Assembly (NCBI GenBank): GCA_030065855.1
Contig: JASJCT010000013.1
Location: 25,314 to 89,313, forward strand
Length of the DNA: 64,000 nucleotides
Direction of reading: 5' to 3'
Source of the DNA: Myxococcota bacterium
GTDB taxonomy: Bacteria; Myxococcota_A; Polyangia; JAAYKL01
This document shows positions 55,350 to 64,000 of this stretch, in pieces. A program made the translations under genes and the position numbers. Positions within the stretch are counted from its first letter, which is position 1. The number at the start of each line of letters is the position of its first letter. The notes beneath the pieces were generated by a model. The model was not told the origin of the DNA. It did no database searches and saw nothing but the letters and a program-made list of their open reading frames with translations.

Positions 55350-56264
55350 TTACCCCACTCGTTTCTTGGGATGTGTGCTATCTTTGCGATTACTGCGATA
55401 TTTGCGATTATTGCGAAGCTTGCGATCCTCTACCTTCTCTGGAGACTCTGTAATAACAAAAACCTCTCGCAAGCGGGAGAAGTTGACGGCTGGTTCGACC
55501 ACGACTTTTTGAAACAATCCCATATTTTCACGCTTTATCGAGACTATTTCGCCGGCGAGAATCCCCTCAGGGAACTTCCCGCCTGCCCCTGAAGTGAACA
55601 GCTGATCTCCCTCTCGAACTTCATCTGAGCGCAGTAGGTATTCGACATCGCAGGTATATCGGTCTAATTCCCCAGACCCTCGGAGAATACCCTGGGCCCC
55701 ATTTCGCTGCACCACGACCGGTACCTGGCTTTTGCGATCCACTGACAGCAGCACATCAGAATAGCTTCCCACGGCCCTGCTGATCTGTCCCACGAGACCG
55801 TCATAGGTCACCACGGGCATGCCTTTATCGACCGTATCTTCGCCCGCGTCTAGACGAAGTCGAACGACCCGGAACTGCTCTGATGTGCCGCGCCCCACAA
55901 CCCGCGCGGCAGCCAATCCGCCCTCAAACGTCTGACTGAACCCCAACATCTGTCGCAGACGGCGGACTTCCTGAGCGGTTTCGAGATAGAGGTTGTTCTC
56001 GGCGCGAAGCCGCTGGATCTCAAACTGAAGCCGTTCGTTTTCCTCTGCCACATCCACGAGAAAAATGTATTTCGTCCAAACCGTGCCAACGGCCTCCACC
56101 GCAGCTGTCACGACCCATTGAACAGGTGTGGAAAGGGTTAAAATCACCTTATCGAGGGGATTGAGCTGGGAGGCATCTTTGAGGTTGGCGCGCAGAAAGA
56201 AGAAGGGAATCACCAGTGCCAAGATACACGTGATGACGTTCTTGTACCGCTGAAAAAAAGACAC
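55350..56264 (-). CDS. mreC: Rod shape-determining protein MreC
   Basis: One N-terminal membrane helix (VITCILALVIPFFFL), a coiled coil (VAEENERLQFEIQRLRAENNLYLETAQEVRRLRQML) and the periplasmic double beta-barrel (ARVVGRGTSEQFRVVRL, DGLVGQISRAVGSYSDVLLSVD, GSGELDRYTCDVEYL, FTSGAGGKFPEGILAGEIV). It forms a filament that activates PBP2-RodA. The start is GTG 56264, nine bases after mreB. The last ~30 residues are an Arg/Asn/Lys-rich extension (RKLRNNRKYRSNRKD) coded by a short tandem repeat and are absent from typical MreC. Confidence 0.94.
   Translation of the reverse strand: MSFFQRYKNVITCILALVIPFFFLRANLKDASQLNPLDKVILTLSTPVQWVVTAAVEAVGTVWTKYIFLVDVAEENERLQFEIQRLRAENNLYLETAQEVRRLRQMLGFSQTFEGGLAAARVVGRGTSEQFRVVRLRLDAGEDTVDKGMPVVTYDGLVGQISRAVGSYSDVLLSVDRKSQVPVVVQRNGAQGILRGSGELDRYTCDVEYLLRSDEVREGDQLFTSGAGGKFPEGILAGEIVSIKRENMGLFQKVVVEPAVNFSRLREVFVITESPEKVEDRKLRNNRKYRSNRKDSTHPKKRVG
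55384..55427 (-). repeat. Short TGCGAT-type tandem repeat at the 3' end of mreC
   Basis: On the plus strand TTGCGATTAC, TGCGATA, TTTGCGATTA, TTGCGAAGC and TTGCGATCC follow one another with 8-10-base spacing. The tract codes for the basic Arg-Asn/Lys tail of MreC and looks prone to slippage, which could change tail length. Confidence 0.65.
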
Positions 56265-56273
56265 GGGCTAATT

Positions 56274-57371
<1,098 letters not shown>

Positions 57372-57460
57372 TCAGGGCGGGATACGGTGAGTTACTTAAT
57401 TTTCCTGAAGTTTTAGCCCTTTATGGGGCCAAAACTGTTGATCCTTCCTACCAGATATAC

Positions 57461-57485
57461 TCCCCCCTTTCAAGGGGGATTGACG
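57461..57485. repeat. CCCCCTTT/AAAGGGGG repeat, partial copy
   Basis: TCCCCCCTTTCAAGGGGGAT followed by TGACG corresponds to one terminal hairpin of the element at 3566-3664 and 60904-60990. Confidence 0.7.
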
Positions 57486-57507
57486 ACTCTTCCTCTTTCT
57501 GGATTTT

Positions 57508-57537
57508 TCGATAATGTAGCATATTTAACTACATCGA
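57508..57537. promoter_or_regulatory. Inverted repeat, possible regulator binding site
   Basis: The arms TCGAT(AA)TGTAG (57508-57519) and CTACATCGA (57529-57537) are inverse apart from two extra A bases and enclose the AT-rich spacer CATATTTAA. It could be an operator or part of a transcript hairpin; no known site is recognised. Confidence 0.35.
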
Positions 57538-57687
57538 TAAAATGTCGCACTGACGCGTGCGAAAACCGTTTGCCTTTCTTAGGTCTCTTTGTATGATACA
57601 CGGCCACTTCGAAACAGCGCGAGCGACAATGAAACATGCGCTGTTTCCGAATGACAAACGATGGCGCATATAAAGGAGAAAAAGTGA

Positions 57688-59514
57688 ATGCTCGAGTTTT
57701 TTAGACAACATGTTGCCGGATTTTTTGGCATCGTCATCGTGGGTGTTTTGGCCCTGGCCTTTGCCCTTAGCTTTGGCGCACAAAGCGCCGGATGGGGTAA
57801 GGCCCAGTCCGAACGTTTCGCTGCCACGGTCGAAGGTGTGGATATACCAGAGACCACGATGCAATATGCGTTCAATCTATCAGGCGGCAATACCACGGAT
57901 CAGACAGATGTGCAGCGGTCAGCGTTCAAGCTCTCGGTCTTGTCCGGCCTGATCGAACGCCAGCTGCTGCTCAATATGGCGCAGCAGCTGCAGATCACCG
58001 CGTCAAAAGAAGAAGCTGAAGATCGCATTATTGACAATAAAATCTACCTCACGCGACCCTTAAAGGACTTAACCGACCAGGTCGCGTCCAGCTACTTCAT
58101 CGACCCCTCGCTGATTTCCAGAATACTCGTGAGCGATGGTCACCGCGTGCGCCAATCCTTTACCAATGCTGCGGGTAAATTCGACCTTGAAACATATCAA
58201 AAATTCGTTCGCTACTACCTGCAGATGACCGAATCGGATTTTGTGGAACAGCAACGACTCGAACTCATCGCCGAAAGAATGCGTCAGCTCATGGTGAACG
58301 CGGTTCGCGTGTCTCCTGAGGAAGTTCGATCGACGTATGAGCGGGAACACGATACAGCCGAAATCGCGTACATCCGCCTTATTCCGTCCTACTTCTCTGA
58401 TGGGTTGGCACCAACTTCAACCGAGCTCACCGAGTGGGCCAGCACCCATCCGGATGAAGTAAAGCAGTACTACGAGACAAACAAATTTCGCTATACCAAT
58501 GTCGAACGGATGGCGCGGGCCAGGCATATTCTCATTAAAGTCGCAGAAGATGCTACAGACGCGGACAAAGCTGCAGCGCGCGTAAAAATAGATAACCTGC
58601 TCGCCCGCGCTCGAAAGGGAGAGAATTTTGCAGCGCTCGCCAAAGCACACAGCCAGGACGAAGGCTCTGCAGTCAAAGGCGGCGACCTGGGGTTCACACC
58701 ACGAGGCCGCATGGTCCCGGCATTCGATGATGCCATGTTTGCAGCAACGCCCGGCAAGATCACTGACGTGGTCACTACAAAATTTGGATATCACATCATT
58801 AAAGTCGAGGCGTTCAGGGAGGGCAATGTTTCTTTAGAAGAGGCAACACCTGAAATTGCCGAAAAACTGTACCGTGAGACCAGGGGCAAGGAACTCGCCG
58901 AGTCAACGGCAGAAGCATTCTTAACGCGCCTAAAAAACGGCGAGGCCATGGCTGACCTCATTCCAAAACCGGACGATGATAAAGCGTCGCACCACCTGGG
59001 TCTCAAAATGCTGACATCGCGCCCGTTTTCCAAGTCTGCGACGAGCATTCCAGGTATTGGCGAGGCGCCTGAGATGGCAACGGCTGCCTTTGCGCTCAGT
59101 GATGAACATCCAGTACCGGACAAAGTGTTTGAGCTGCGAAATACCTACTATGTCATCCGACTTGAAGAGAAGAACCAGCCCAACGACGAGGAGTTCGAAA
59201 AGCTGAAAGCGTCCCTGGAAAACAAGCTCACCGCCATGAAACAGGGCGCGTGGCTGAGGGATCAAGTCGACGTGCTCAAACGCAGGGTAGAAAATGAGGG
59301 TCAGTTGGCAATTCACTATACGTCGCCGAGCGCTGCTGCGCCCCCAATGCCCGCATCCCCTGAGCGTCCGTCCGAACCAGAGACCGCAGCGCAACAGGAC
59401 GCGCCTGATCCGACTGCTGCGAACGATCAGCCCCCATCTGCAAAGGCGCCCAAGCCAGCTGATCCAGCACCCGAGCCTGAGGACGCAGCTGAGGACAAGG
59501 ACGAAGAAGAATAA
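57688..59514 (+). CDS. ppiD: PpiD/SurA-like membrane-anchored periplasmic folding factor
   Basis: One N-terminal membrane helix (FFGIVIVGVLALAFALSF) anchors a SurA_N-type chaperone region (~residues 35-240). A parvulin-type PPIC domain follows at ~270-380 (RARHILIKVAEDA ... FAALAKAHSQDEGSAVKGGDLGFTPRGRMVPAFDDAMF ... TKFGYHIIKVE). A further chaperone-like part (~385-530) and a disordered Pro/Ala/Glu tail ending in acidic DKDEEE complete it. This is the plan of PpiD, which receives proteins leaving the Sec translocon. GGAG stands nine bases before ATG 57688. An M16 peptidase gene follows after nine bases. Confidence 0.88.
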   Translation: MLEFFRQHVAGFFGIVIVGVLALAFALSFGAQSAGWGKAQSERFAATVEGVDIPETTMQYAFNLSGGNTTDQTDVQRSAFKLSVLSGLIERQLLLNMAQQLQITASKEEAEDRIIDNKIYLTRPLKDLTDQVASSYFIDPSLISRILVSDGHRVRQSFTNAAGKFDLETYQKFVRYYLQMTESDFVEQQRLELIAERMRQLMVNAVRVSPEEVRSTYEREHDTAEIAYIRLIPSYFSDGLAPTSTELTEWASTHPDEVKQYYETNKFRYTNVERMARARHILIKVAEDATDADKAAARVKIDNLLARARKGENFAALAKAHSQDEGSAVKGGDLGFTPRGRMVPAFDDAMFAATPGKITDVVTTKFGYHIIKVEAFREGNVSLEEATPEIAEKLYRETRGKELAESTAEAFLTRLKNGEAMADLIPKPDDDKASHHLGLKMLTSRPFSKSATSIPGIGEAPEMATAAFALSDEHPVPDKVFELRNTYYVIRLEEKNQPNDEEFEKLKASLENKLTAMKQGAWLRDQVDVLKRRVENEGQLAIHYTSPSAAAPPMPASPERPSEPETAAQQDAPDPTAANDQPPSAKAPKPADPAPEPEDAAEDKDEEE

Positions 59515-59523
59515 GCGCCCTTC

Positions 59524-60864
59524 ATGTCTCTTAAGCCGGTGCACGCACGCGATTGTCCCGCTCTCGACGAGACCTACAATAAACGGGTTCTATCCAACGG
59601 GCTTACGTGTGTAGATATTCGACAGCCCCACCTGCACAGGGGGTCGGTGGCTGTCTTTTTCAAGACTGGATCGCGATACGAATCCCCACGAGACAATGGC
59701 CTGTCCCACTTTTTAGAGCATATGGTCTTTCGCGGCACAGAGCATCACGAGAGTGCCTACGCGCTCAACCTCGCCATCGAACAACTGGGCGGCACCTTGT
59801 TTGCCGCTACTTCGCCCGACGCGACCGAGTACGCGCTGACCCTGCCGCCTCAAAACCTGGTGAGCGGAATCGGACTGCTCGCTGAAATCGCAGCGCGCCC
59901 TATTTTTAATGATATTGAAATAGAACGCCGGGTGGTCATCGAGGAAATCCGGGAAGATCTGGATGAAAACGGCGCTTCAATAGACATCGATTTTCTCTCG
60001 CGTAAGCGACTGTGGCCAGGGCATCCCCTGGGACAATCAGTAACCGGCCCCATCGAAAATGCCCGCCGCTTTACTGCCGAGGATGTGAGACGCCATCTGA
60101 CCGCAAACTATACCGCTGAGAATGCAGTGGTGTGTTTGAGCGGTGCCTTTGACGCCCATGAAGTATCAAAAGCTGTCGAGACTGCCTTTGCTGCGCTACC
60201 CACGCGTGGCAGACCGCATGACTCGATTTGCGCAGTGCCATCTGCTGCCCCTATCCTCGGCCGAGGTCCCACTGTATTGCATGCCCATCGCCCAGGGAGC
60301 CAAACCGACGTGCGTCTGGCCTTTCACGCACCAAGTGGCACAGACCCTGATTGGGTTGGCCTGGGTGTTCTGATGGGGATCCTAGACGACGGTATGTCCA
60401 CCCGACTGCACCGCCGCATTTTTGACGAACTTGGACTTGCTTATAACGTGGGCGCAGATGTGGAGCGATATGCAGACGTGGGTGTCCTCAACATCGATGC
60501 GGTCGCCTCCCACGCCAGCATTTCAAATATTGCCAAAGAAATTGCAACGCTAGCGGCTGAGCTCAAAAATACTGTTGCTAGCGATGATGAGATCAACAAG
60601 GCAAAGCAGCGAAAGACGTGGTGTTTGGAGAGCTTTTTGGACGATCCCCATGCCATGAGTGCCTGGTATGGCGAGCAAGCACTGCACTGGCAACCCGAGC
60701 TCCTTGTGAACCGAATGCAGCGGATTTCAGCTGTCACCACTGCTGATGTAAGGCGCATAGCAGCCCGCATTTTCACGCGAGACAACCTGCATCTTACGAC
60801 CGTGGGCGTATTAGACCCAGCGCAGCAGCAGCAAATTGCAGCTATAGCCGAAGGTTTTAACTAG
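59524..60864 (+). CDS. M16-family (pitrilysin/processing-peptidase-like) zinc peptidase
   Basis: The inverted zinc motif HxxEH is present as HFLEH (H62, E65 catalytic, H66), followed by MVFRGTEHHESAYALN. The distal glutamate is in RRVVIEEIRED (E140 or E141), at the usual distance. The second half is the non-catalytic domain with FDELGLAYNVGADVE. The 446 residues fit the bacterial YmxG/PqqL-like processing-peptidase group. No signal peptide is seen, so it is probably cytoplasmic or acts on exported peptides in partnership. It is co-transcribed with the ppiD-like gene nine bases upstream. Confidence 0.92.
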   Translation: MSLKPVHARDCPALDETYNKRVLSNGLTCVDIRQPHLHRGSVAVFFKTGSRYESPRDNGLSHFLEHMVFRGTEHHESAYALNLAIEQLGGTLFAATSPDATEYALTLPPQNLVSGIGLLAEIAARPIFNDIEIERRVVIEEIREDLDENGASIDIDFLSRKRLWPGHPLGQSVTGPIENARRFTAEDVRRHLTANYTAENAVVCLSGAFDAHEVSKAVETAFAALPTRGRPHDSICAVPSAAPILGRGPTVLHAHRPGSQTDVRLAFHAPSGTDPDWVGLGVLMGILDDGMSTRLHRRIFDELGLAYNVGADVERYADVGVLNIDAVASHASISNIAKEIATLAAELKNTVASDDEINKAKQRKTWCLESFLDDPHAMSAWYGEQALHWQPELLVNRMQRISAVTTADVRRIAARIFTRDNLHLTTVGVLDPAQQQQIAAIAEGFN

Positions 60865-60903
60865 TGTCATGTCACACGTATTCTGGTGTGTAACATCGGG
60901 CGT

Positions 60904-60990
60904 TCCCCCTTTGAAAAAGGGGGTTAGGGGGATTTTTAAAGACTACGGGAATATTGACGAAATCCCCCCAGCCCCCTTTTCAAGGGGGAG
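60904..60990. repeat. CCCCCTTT/AAAGGGGG palindromic repeat, copy 2
   Basis: Left half CCCCCTTTGAAAAAGGGGG then TTAGGGGGATTTTTA; right half GACGAAATCCCCCCAGC then CCCCTTTTCAAGGGGG. The order and sequence match the copy at 3566-3664 with a different centre. It separates the M16 gene from rsmA and may end or stabilise the upstream transcript. Confidence 0.85.
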
Positions 60991-61029
60991 TTTATTACCT
61001 GTCACTCATCGCTTGACGAGGCACTAAAC

Positions 61030-61872
61030 ATGGGCACTGCATTTCCCCGGTTCGAAGATCCCCGGGCTGTTCTCAAACGCTACGGTCTGAGCCCAAAGCG
61101 ATCTTGGGGACAGAATTTTCTCATCAGTGAGCGCGCCGTCAACACCATCGCGACCCACTCGGTGGACGTTCCAGGTCGCCGTATCGCTGAAATCGGCGCG
61201 GGCATCGGCACGCTGACAGGTGCCCTGCTCCGTTCTGGCGCGACGGTCACGGCGATTGAACGGGATCGTGACATGTGTGCGGTGTTGAGAAGCGAGTTCG
61301 GTAGCATCGACCGATTTGAGGTTGCGGAAGCAGATGCAAAGTCGTTTGATTATGCTGCCTGGCTCGCGGTCGGACCAGGGATTGTGGTTGGCAATCTGCC
61401 CTATCAGATCACCGGCCCCTTGCTCAGAATCATCATGGATCTCGGCCCGACCTTGATGCGATCTATCCTGATGATCCAGGAGGAAGTTGCCGATCGCATC
61501 ACAGCCCCGCCTGGGACAAAAACGAGAGGTGCGCTCTCGGTGATGCTGCAGGCCCGCTGCCATCCCAAGATACTCGCCAGACTCGGGCCGTCCGCCTTCT
61601 ATCCAGTACCAAAAGTCCGATCCGCGGTGCTAGCGCTTGACCCAAAACCCAGCACGTGTTTTGACGATGGGCTCCAAAAGAGCACATTTGACAGGGTCGT
61701 CAGGGCTGCTTTTTCGAGCCGGCGCAAGTTTTTAAAGAACGCTCTCATTGCAGCCCAAATAGGAAGCCGTTCAACAATTGAAGCGATTCTCAGTGCGGCA
61801 AACATCGATCCTAAAGTGCGCGCCGAAACCCTCACGTTGGAACAGTTCGTGGATTTGGCCCGCAATTTTTAA
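61030..61872 (+). CDS. rsmA: 16S rRNA (adenine1518/1519-N6) dimethyltransferase
   Basis: Methylates two adjacent adenines near the 3' end of 16S rRNA in small-subunit assembly (KsgA). Motifs: PKRSWGQNFLIS (substrate loop), EIGAGIGTLTGALL (SAM binding), AIERDRDM, the catalytic VVGNLPYQITGPLL, and VKVRS-type PVPKVRSAVLAL. The C-terminal domain FDRVVRAAFSSRRKFLKNAL is also typical. 280 residues, GAGG eight bases before the start. It follows a palindromic repeat and has no obvious co-transcribed upstream gene. Confidence 0.97.
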   Translation: MGTAFPRFEDPRAVLKRYGLSPKRSWGQNFLISERAVNTIATHSVDVPGRRIAEIGAGIGTLTGALLRSGATVTAIERDRDMCAVLRSEFGSIDRFEVAEADAKSFDYAAWLAVGPGIVVGNLPYQITGPLLRIIMDLGPTLMRSILMIQEEVADRITAPPGTKTRGALSVMLQARCHPKILARLGPSAFYPVPKVRSAVLALDPKPSTCFDDGLQKSTFDRVVRAAFSSRRKFLKNALIAAQIGSRSTIEAILSAANIDPKVRAETLTLEQFVDLARNF

Positions 61873-61923
61873 AAATGATACAAGTTCTTGGCAGGCTCTC
61901 TTTGATGAGCTATCTTAGACCGT

Positions 61924-62634
61924 ATGAGCCACCCTGCAAAGATAGCGCGGGACCAAATCATGGCCGGCCTGGAGGCCTGCCAAGCTGACCCAACACTGGG
62001 GAAAGCATTGGAGTCCCTTACCCAAAACCTGGCCCAGGCACAAGGAAAGCTCTTTCCAGCATCGAATCTCCCTGAGGACTCACCTGCGGGCATTGATATG
62101 ATGCGCCGGGCAATGGAATATTTGGCCCAGGGGCTCAAAGTGTTGCAAGATGTAAAAAGCGACGGCACTGCCGTGGAAACTGCTGCAGCAGCGATTGCAA
62201 AATCCCTCAAAACCCTCCATCCTGTCGTTCAGGCGGCCAAAGAAGAAAGTGCCAGAGTGTCCCTACCCCCTGAGAAAGGCTCCGAGGCTTCCCAAGACAC
62301 CGTATCGGTGAACGTCAACACCATGCTCAACATGAACACCGAGCACCAATTCTATAACGGCTTTTCAGAGAACATCGAGGAGGGGGGCATCTTTGTCGCC
62401 ACCTTCGATCCCAAACCCGTGGATGCCAAGGTACTCGTCAATTTCAAGCTTCCTGGCGGGCGCCCGGTCACAGCGCGCGGGGTGGTCCAATTTGTCAGAG
62501 AATACAACCCGCTCACCCCAGATGTTGCCCCGGGCATGGGGGTTAAATTTGCCCAGCTCCTACCTGCTGACAAGACCGCCATCGAAGAGTACCTCAAGCA
62601 GCGCGCACCCATGTTCTACGACGACGACAAATAG
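61924..62634 (+). CDS. PilZ-like domain protein of the Myxococcus type
   Basis: The first ~120 residues are helical (CQADPTLGKALESLTQNLAQAQGKLF ... MRRAMEYLAQGLKVLQ). The last ~100 carry the PilZ-like domain (FYNGFSENIEEGGIFVATFDP ... VLVNFKLPGGRPVTARGVVQFVREYN ... PGMGVKFAQLLPADKTAIEEYL), the variant multiplied in Myxococcus xanthus. It probably responds to cyclic-di-GMP or a related signal, although the canonical RxxxR before the domain is not evident. It begins 51 bases after rsmA with a weak ribosome site. Confidence 0.82.
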   Translation: MSHPAKIARDQIMAGLEACQADPTLGKALESLTQNLAQAQGKLFPASNLPEDSPAGIDMMRRAMEYLAQGLKVLQDVKSDGTAVETAAAAIAKSLKTLHPVVQAAKEESARVSLPPEKGSEASQDTVSVNVNTMLNMNTEHQFYNGFSENIEEGGIFVATFDPKPVDAKVLVNFKLPGGRPVTARGVVQFVREYNPLTPDVAPGMGVKFAQLLPADKTAIEEYLKQRAPMFYDDDK

Positions 62635-62786
62635 CATTTCGCCCTTTTGCAAGGCGCACTATCCACCACCGCTGATACTAATAAAATTCCGATAGAATTG
62701 AATAAAACGCCATAATAGGCCATCCTTTATCTGAAAAACAAAGAATACCAAGACGCGCAACCCACACTAAGAAAAGAGGTAACACA

Positions 62787-63791
62787 ATGAAATCAAACAG
62801 GAAATTTATTGCACTAGCATTGGGACTGTTCCTGTTTTGCACTGGCGCCCTGGCCCAAGTAACGACCCAGCAACCAGGCGCGGCCAAAAAGAAATCCCAG
62901 CCGATAAACGTCCAAAAAACAAAAAAGAAATCCCAAGCGACAAAGCCGAGTTGGATTCGACTCGTTTCTCCCAAGGGCGGCGAGGAATTGGTCGCAGGAA
63001 CGGATCTAAACATTCAATGGGAAAGTCAGAAACGGGGCGGCCAGGTGGCGATAACCCTGGTTGTGGAGAATCCGCTTACAGCCAGCGCTTCCTACTTTAC
63101 ATCGCACCAGGGGCTCGTATCCTCAAAAGGCGTGGCGCCGATAAAAGTGCCCGTCACTTTGACGACCAACGCACCAGATACCGGCTCGTTCAAGTACCGC
63201 ATCCCATATCTATTTAACAGCCGCTTTGGATACAGATTTAAAATTGTCATTCAAAAAGGAAATTTTAAGGATGAGAGTGGTGGCTATTTTACCATTTATC
63301 CCAAAGTCGATCTTACCGCGATGAACATTAAGATAAAAAACAAGAACAAGCGCACCTGGGGGCTCAAGACGCTTACCACCATATTGACTGGTGGCGCTGC
63401 CCAACTCCCGGGCTGGGCTGAGGCCTCATTGATAAAAGAGACTGTCAACTGGAGCAAAAAGGATAAGAAACCCATCAGCGCAAAGAAGGATATCATTGTC
63501 GAGTTTGATGTTATCAGCAGGGGGATTGATATTCTGACCCAGCCGTTGATGTCCAAGGTCGCAGTGCGTCTGCACCCGGGTGGCGCTGAACTCAATGCCG
63601 GGGGATTTTCACATTCAAAGATCGTCCCTGGTCGCAAGTATCACCAAAAAGCGACCATCAAACCCCGGGATTGGGATATTGCTCCAGGCAGCTATCGCCT
63701 TGAAATCATCGTCGATCCACAAAACAACGCCAACGAGCCAGAAGCCCTGCGGGCCAACAACACGAAAACCATTCAATTTCAAGTTAGATAG
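62787..63791 (+). CDS. Secreted protein with Kre9/KNH-like Ig domain and CARDB-like C-terminus
   Basis: The signal peptide MKSNRKFIALALGLFLFCTGALAQ is followed by a Lys/Gln-rich linker and an Ig-like domain beginning with the typical PKGGEELVAGTDLNIQWES (Kre9/KNH N-terminal type), ending near KDESGGYFTIYP. The last ~130 residues (IIVEFDVISRG ... GGFSHSKIVPGRKYHQKATIKP ... PGSYRLEIIVDPQNNANEPEALRANNT) resemble a CARDB adhesion-like domain. No enzyme motif is present, and a role at the cell surface or in binding is likely. AGAGGT is seven bases before ATG 62787. Confidence 0.8.
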   Translation: MKSNRKFIALALGLFLFCTGALAQVTTQQPGAAKKKSQPINVQKTKKKSQATKPSWIRLVSPKGGEELVAGTDLNIQWESQKRGGQVAITLVVENPLTASASYFTSHQGLVSSKGVAPIKVPVTLTTNAPDTGSFKYRIPYLFNSRFGYRFKIVIQKGNFKDESGGYFTIYPKVDLTAMNIKIKNKNKRTWGLKTLTTILTGGAAQLPGWAEASLIKETVNWSKKDKKPISAKKDIIVEFDVISRGIDILTQPLMSKVAVRLHPGGAELNAGGFSHSKIVPGRKYHQKATIKPRDWDIAPGSYRLEIIVDPQNNANEPEALRANNTKTIQFQVR

Positions 63792-63860
63792 CCACTAACC
63801 TAGGGTTGATTGATAGGGGGGATTGGGCCATAGGCGTTTACCGAGGAATGGCAAGGACTC

Positions 63861-63978
63861 TCCCCCTTTCGCAAAGGGGCAATGGCATTCGGTTAAGGGC
63901 AAATGTCGCGATTTTTGCTATTTTTATGCCGGGTAAAGGATCTCCCCCTTGAAAAAGGGGGTTAGGGGGATTTTGACA
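63861..63978. repeat. CCCCCTTT/AAAGGGGG repeat, diverged copy
   Basis: CTCCCCCTTTCGCAAAGGGGC (63860-63880) and CTCCCCCTTGAAAAAGGGGG then TTAGGGGGATTTTGACA (63942-63976) are two ends of the same family, but in direct rather than inverted order and with an unrelated centre. It lies after the last gene of the window. Confidence 0.7.
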
Positions 63979-64000
63979 CGTCCAATCGAATTTTACCTTT

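Overview
The window looks like a chromosomal segment of a rod-shaped, diderm bacterium related to the Myxococcota or other former Deltaproteobacteria. The pointers are a DUF4215-like cysteine motif in a surface lipoprotein, PilZ-like domains of the kind multiplied in Myxococcus, a PilY1-type pilus protein, giant TPR proteins, a LVIVD propeller lipoprotein, many lipoproteins with a short lipobox, and a complete mreBCD-mrdA-rodA cluster. Base composition looks moderate, lower than in typical Myxococcales, so this is probably not a classical fruiting myxobacterium. No tRNA, rRNA, CRISPR array, prophage or transposase gene was seen.

Layout. 0-5 kb: the 3' part of a pilY1-like gene, a lipoprotein gene whose signal-peptide region carries an in-frame palindromic repeat, and a DUF4258/MqsA-type toxin-antitoxin pair. 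5-9 kb (minus): rho, rpmE, a DUF1385 gene and prfA. 9-23.5 kb: a small lipoprotein, a 3,480-residue TPR protein with a 72-residue period, a second TPR protein, a HEAT-repeat protein and a Cache/HAMP-like membrane sensor without an output domain. 23.6-33.5 kb (plus): a histone-deacetylase-family amidohydrolase, an unknown gene, an HD-GYP response regulator with its histidine kinase, rph, rdgB, a MITE-like palindromic element, and icmF (fused isobutyryl-CoA mutase). 33.5-38.1 kb: an extracytoplasmic island made of a lipoprotein with a Ser-Asp stalk and an M24 peptidase-like domain, a membrane protein with an HEARH zinc motif, and a second Ser-Asp stalk lipoprotein whose thioredoxin-like domain contains an in-frame UGA where the first residue of a CxxC motif should be (UPGC). 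That gene is read here as a selenoprotein.

38-49 kb: a PilZ-like protein with two CheX-like repeats, a DUF169 protein, a thioredoxin/TPR lipoprotein and an alkyltransferase-like protein. These are followed on the minus strand by a compact radical-SAM operon: a 91-residue protein of unknown role, a PqqD/RRE-like protein, a radical SAM protein with a SPASM-like tail, a sulfotransferase fused to an SCP2-like domain, a B12-binding radical SAM protein of the RiPP-maturase type, and a third radical SAM protein. This resembles a peptide-modifying (RiPP-like) pathway with no obvious precursor.

49-57.3 kb (minus): the elongasome genes mreB-mreC-mreD-mrdA-rodA, extended by an M64 peptidase and a propeller lipoprotein. 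57.7-63.8 kb (plus): a PpiD-like chaperone, an M16 peptidase, rsmA, a PilZ-like protein and a secreted Ig-like protein. One CCCCCTTT...AAAGGGGG palindromic repeat family recurs at four places.

The two strongest candidates for undescribed biology are the Ser-Asp-stalk selenocysteine thioredoxin lipoprotein at 37.2-38.1 kb and the three-radical-SAM plus sulfotransferase operon at 42.8-49.0 kb.
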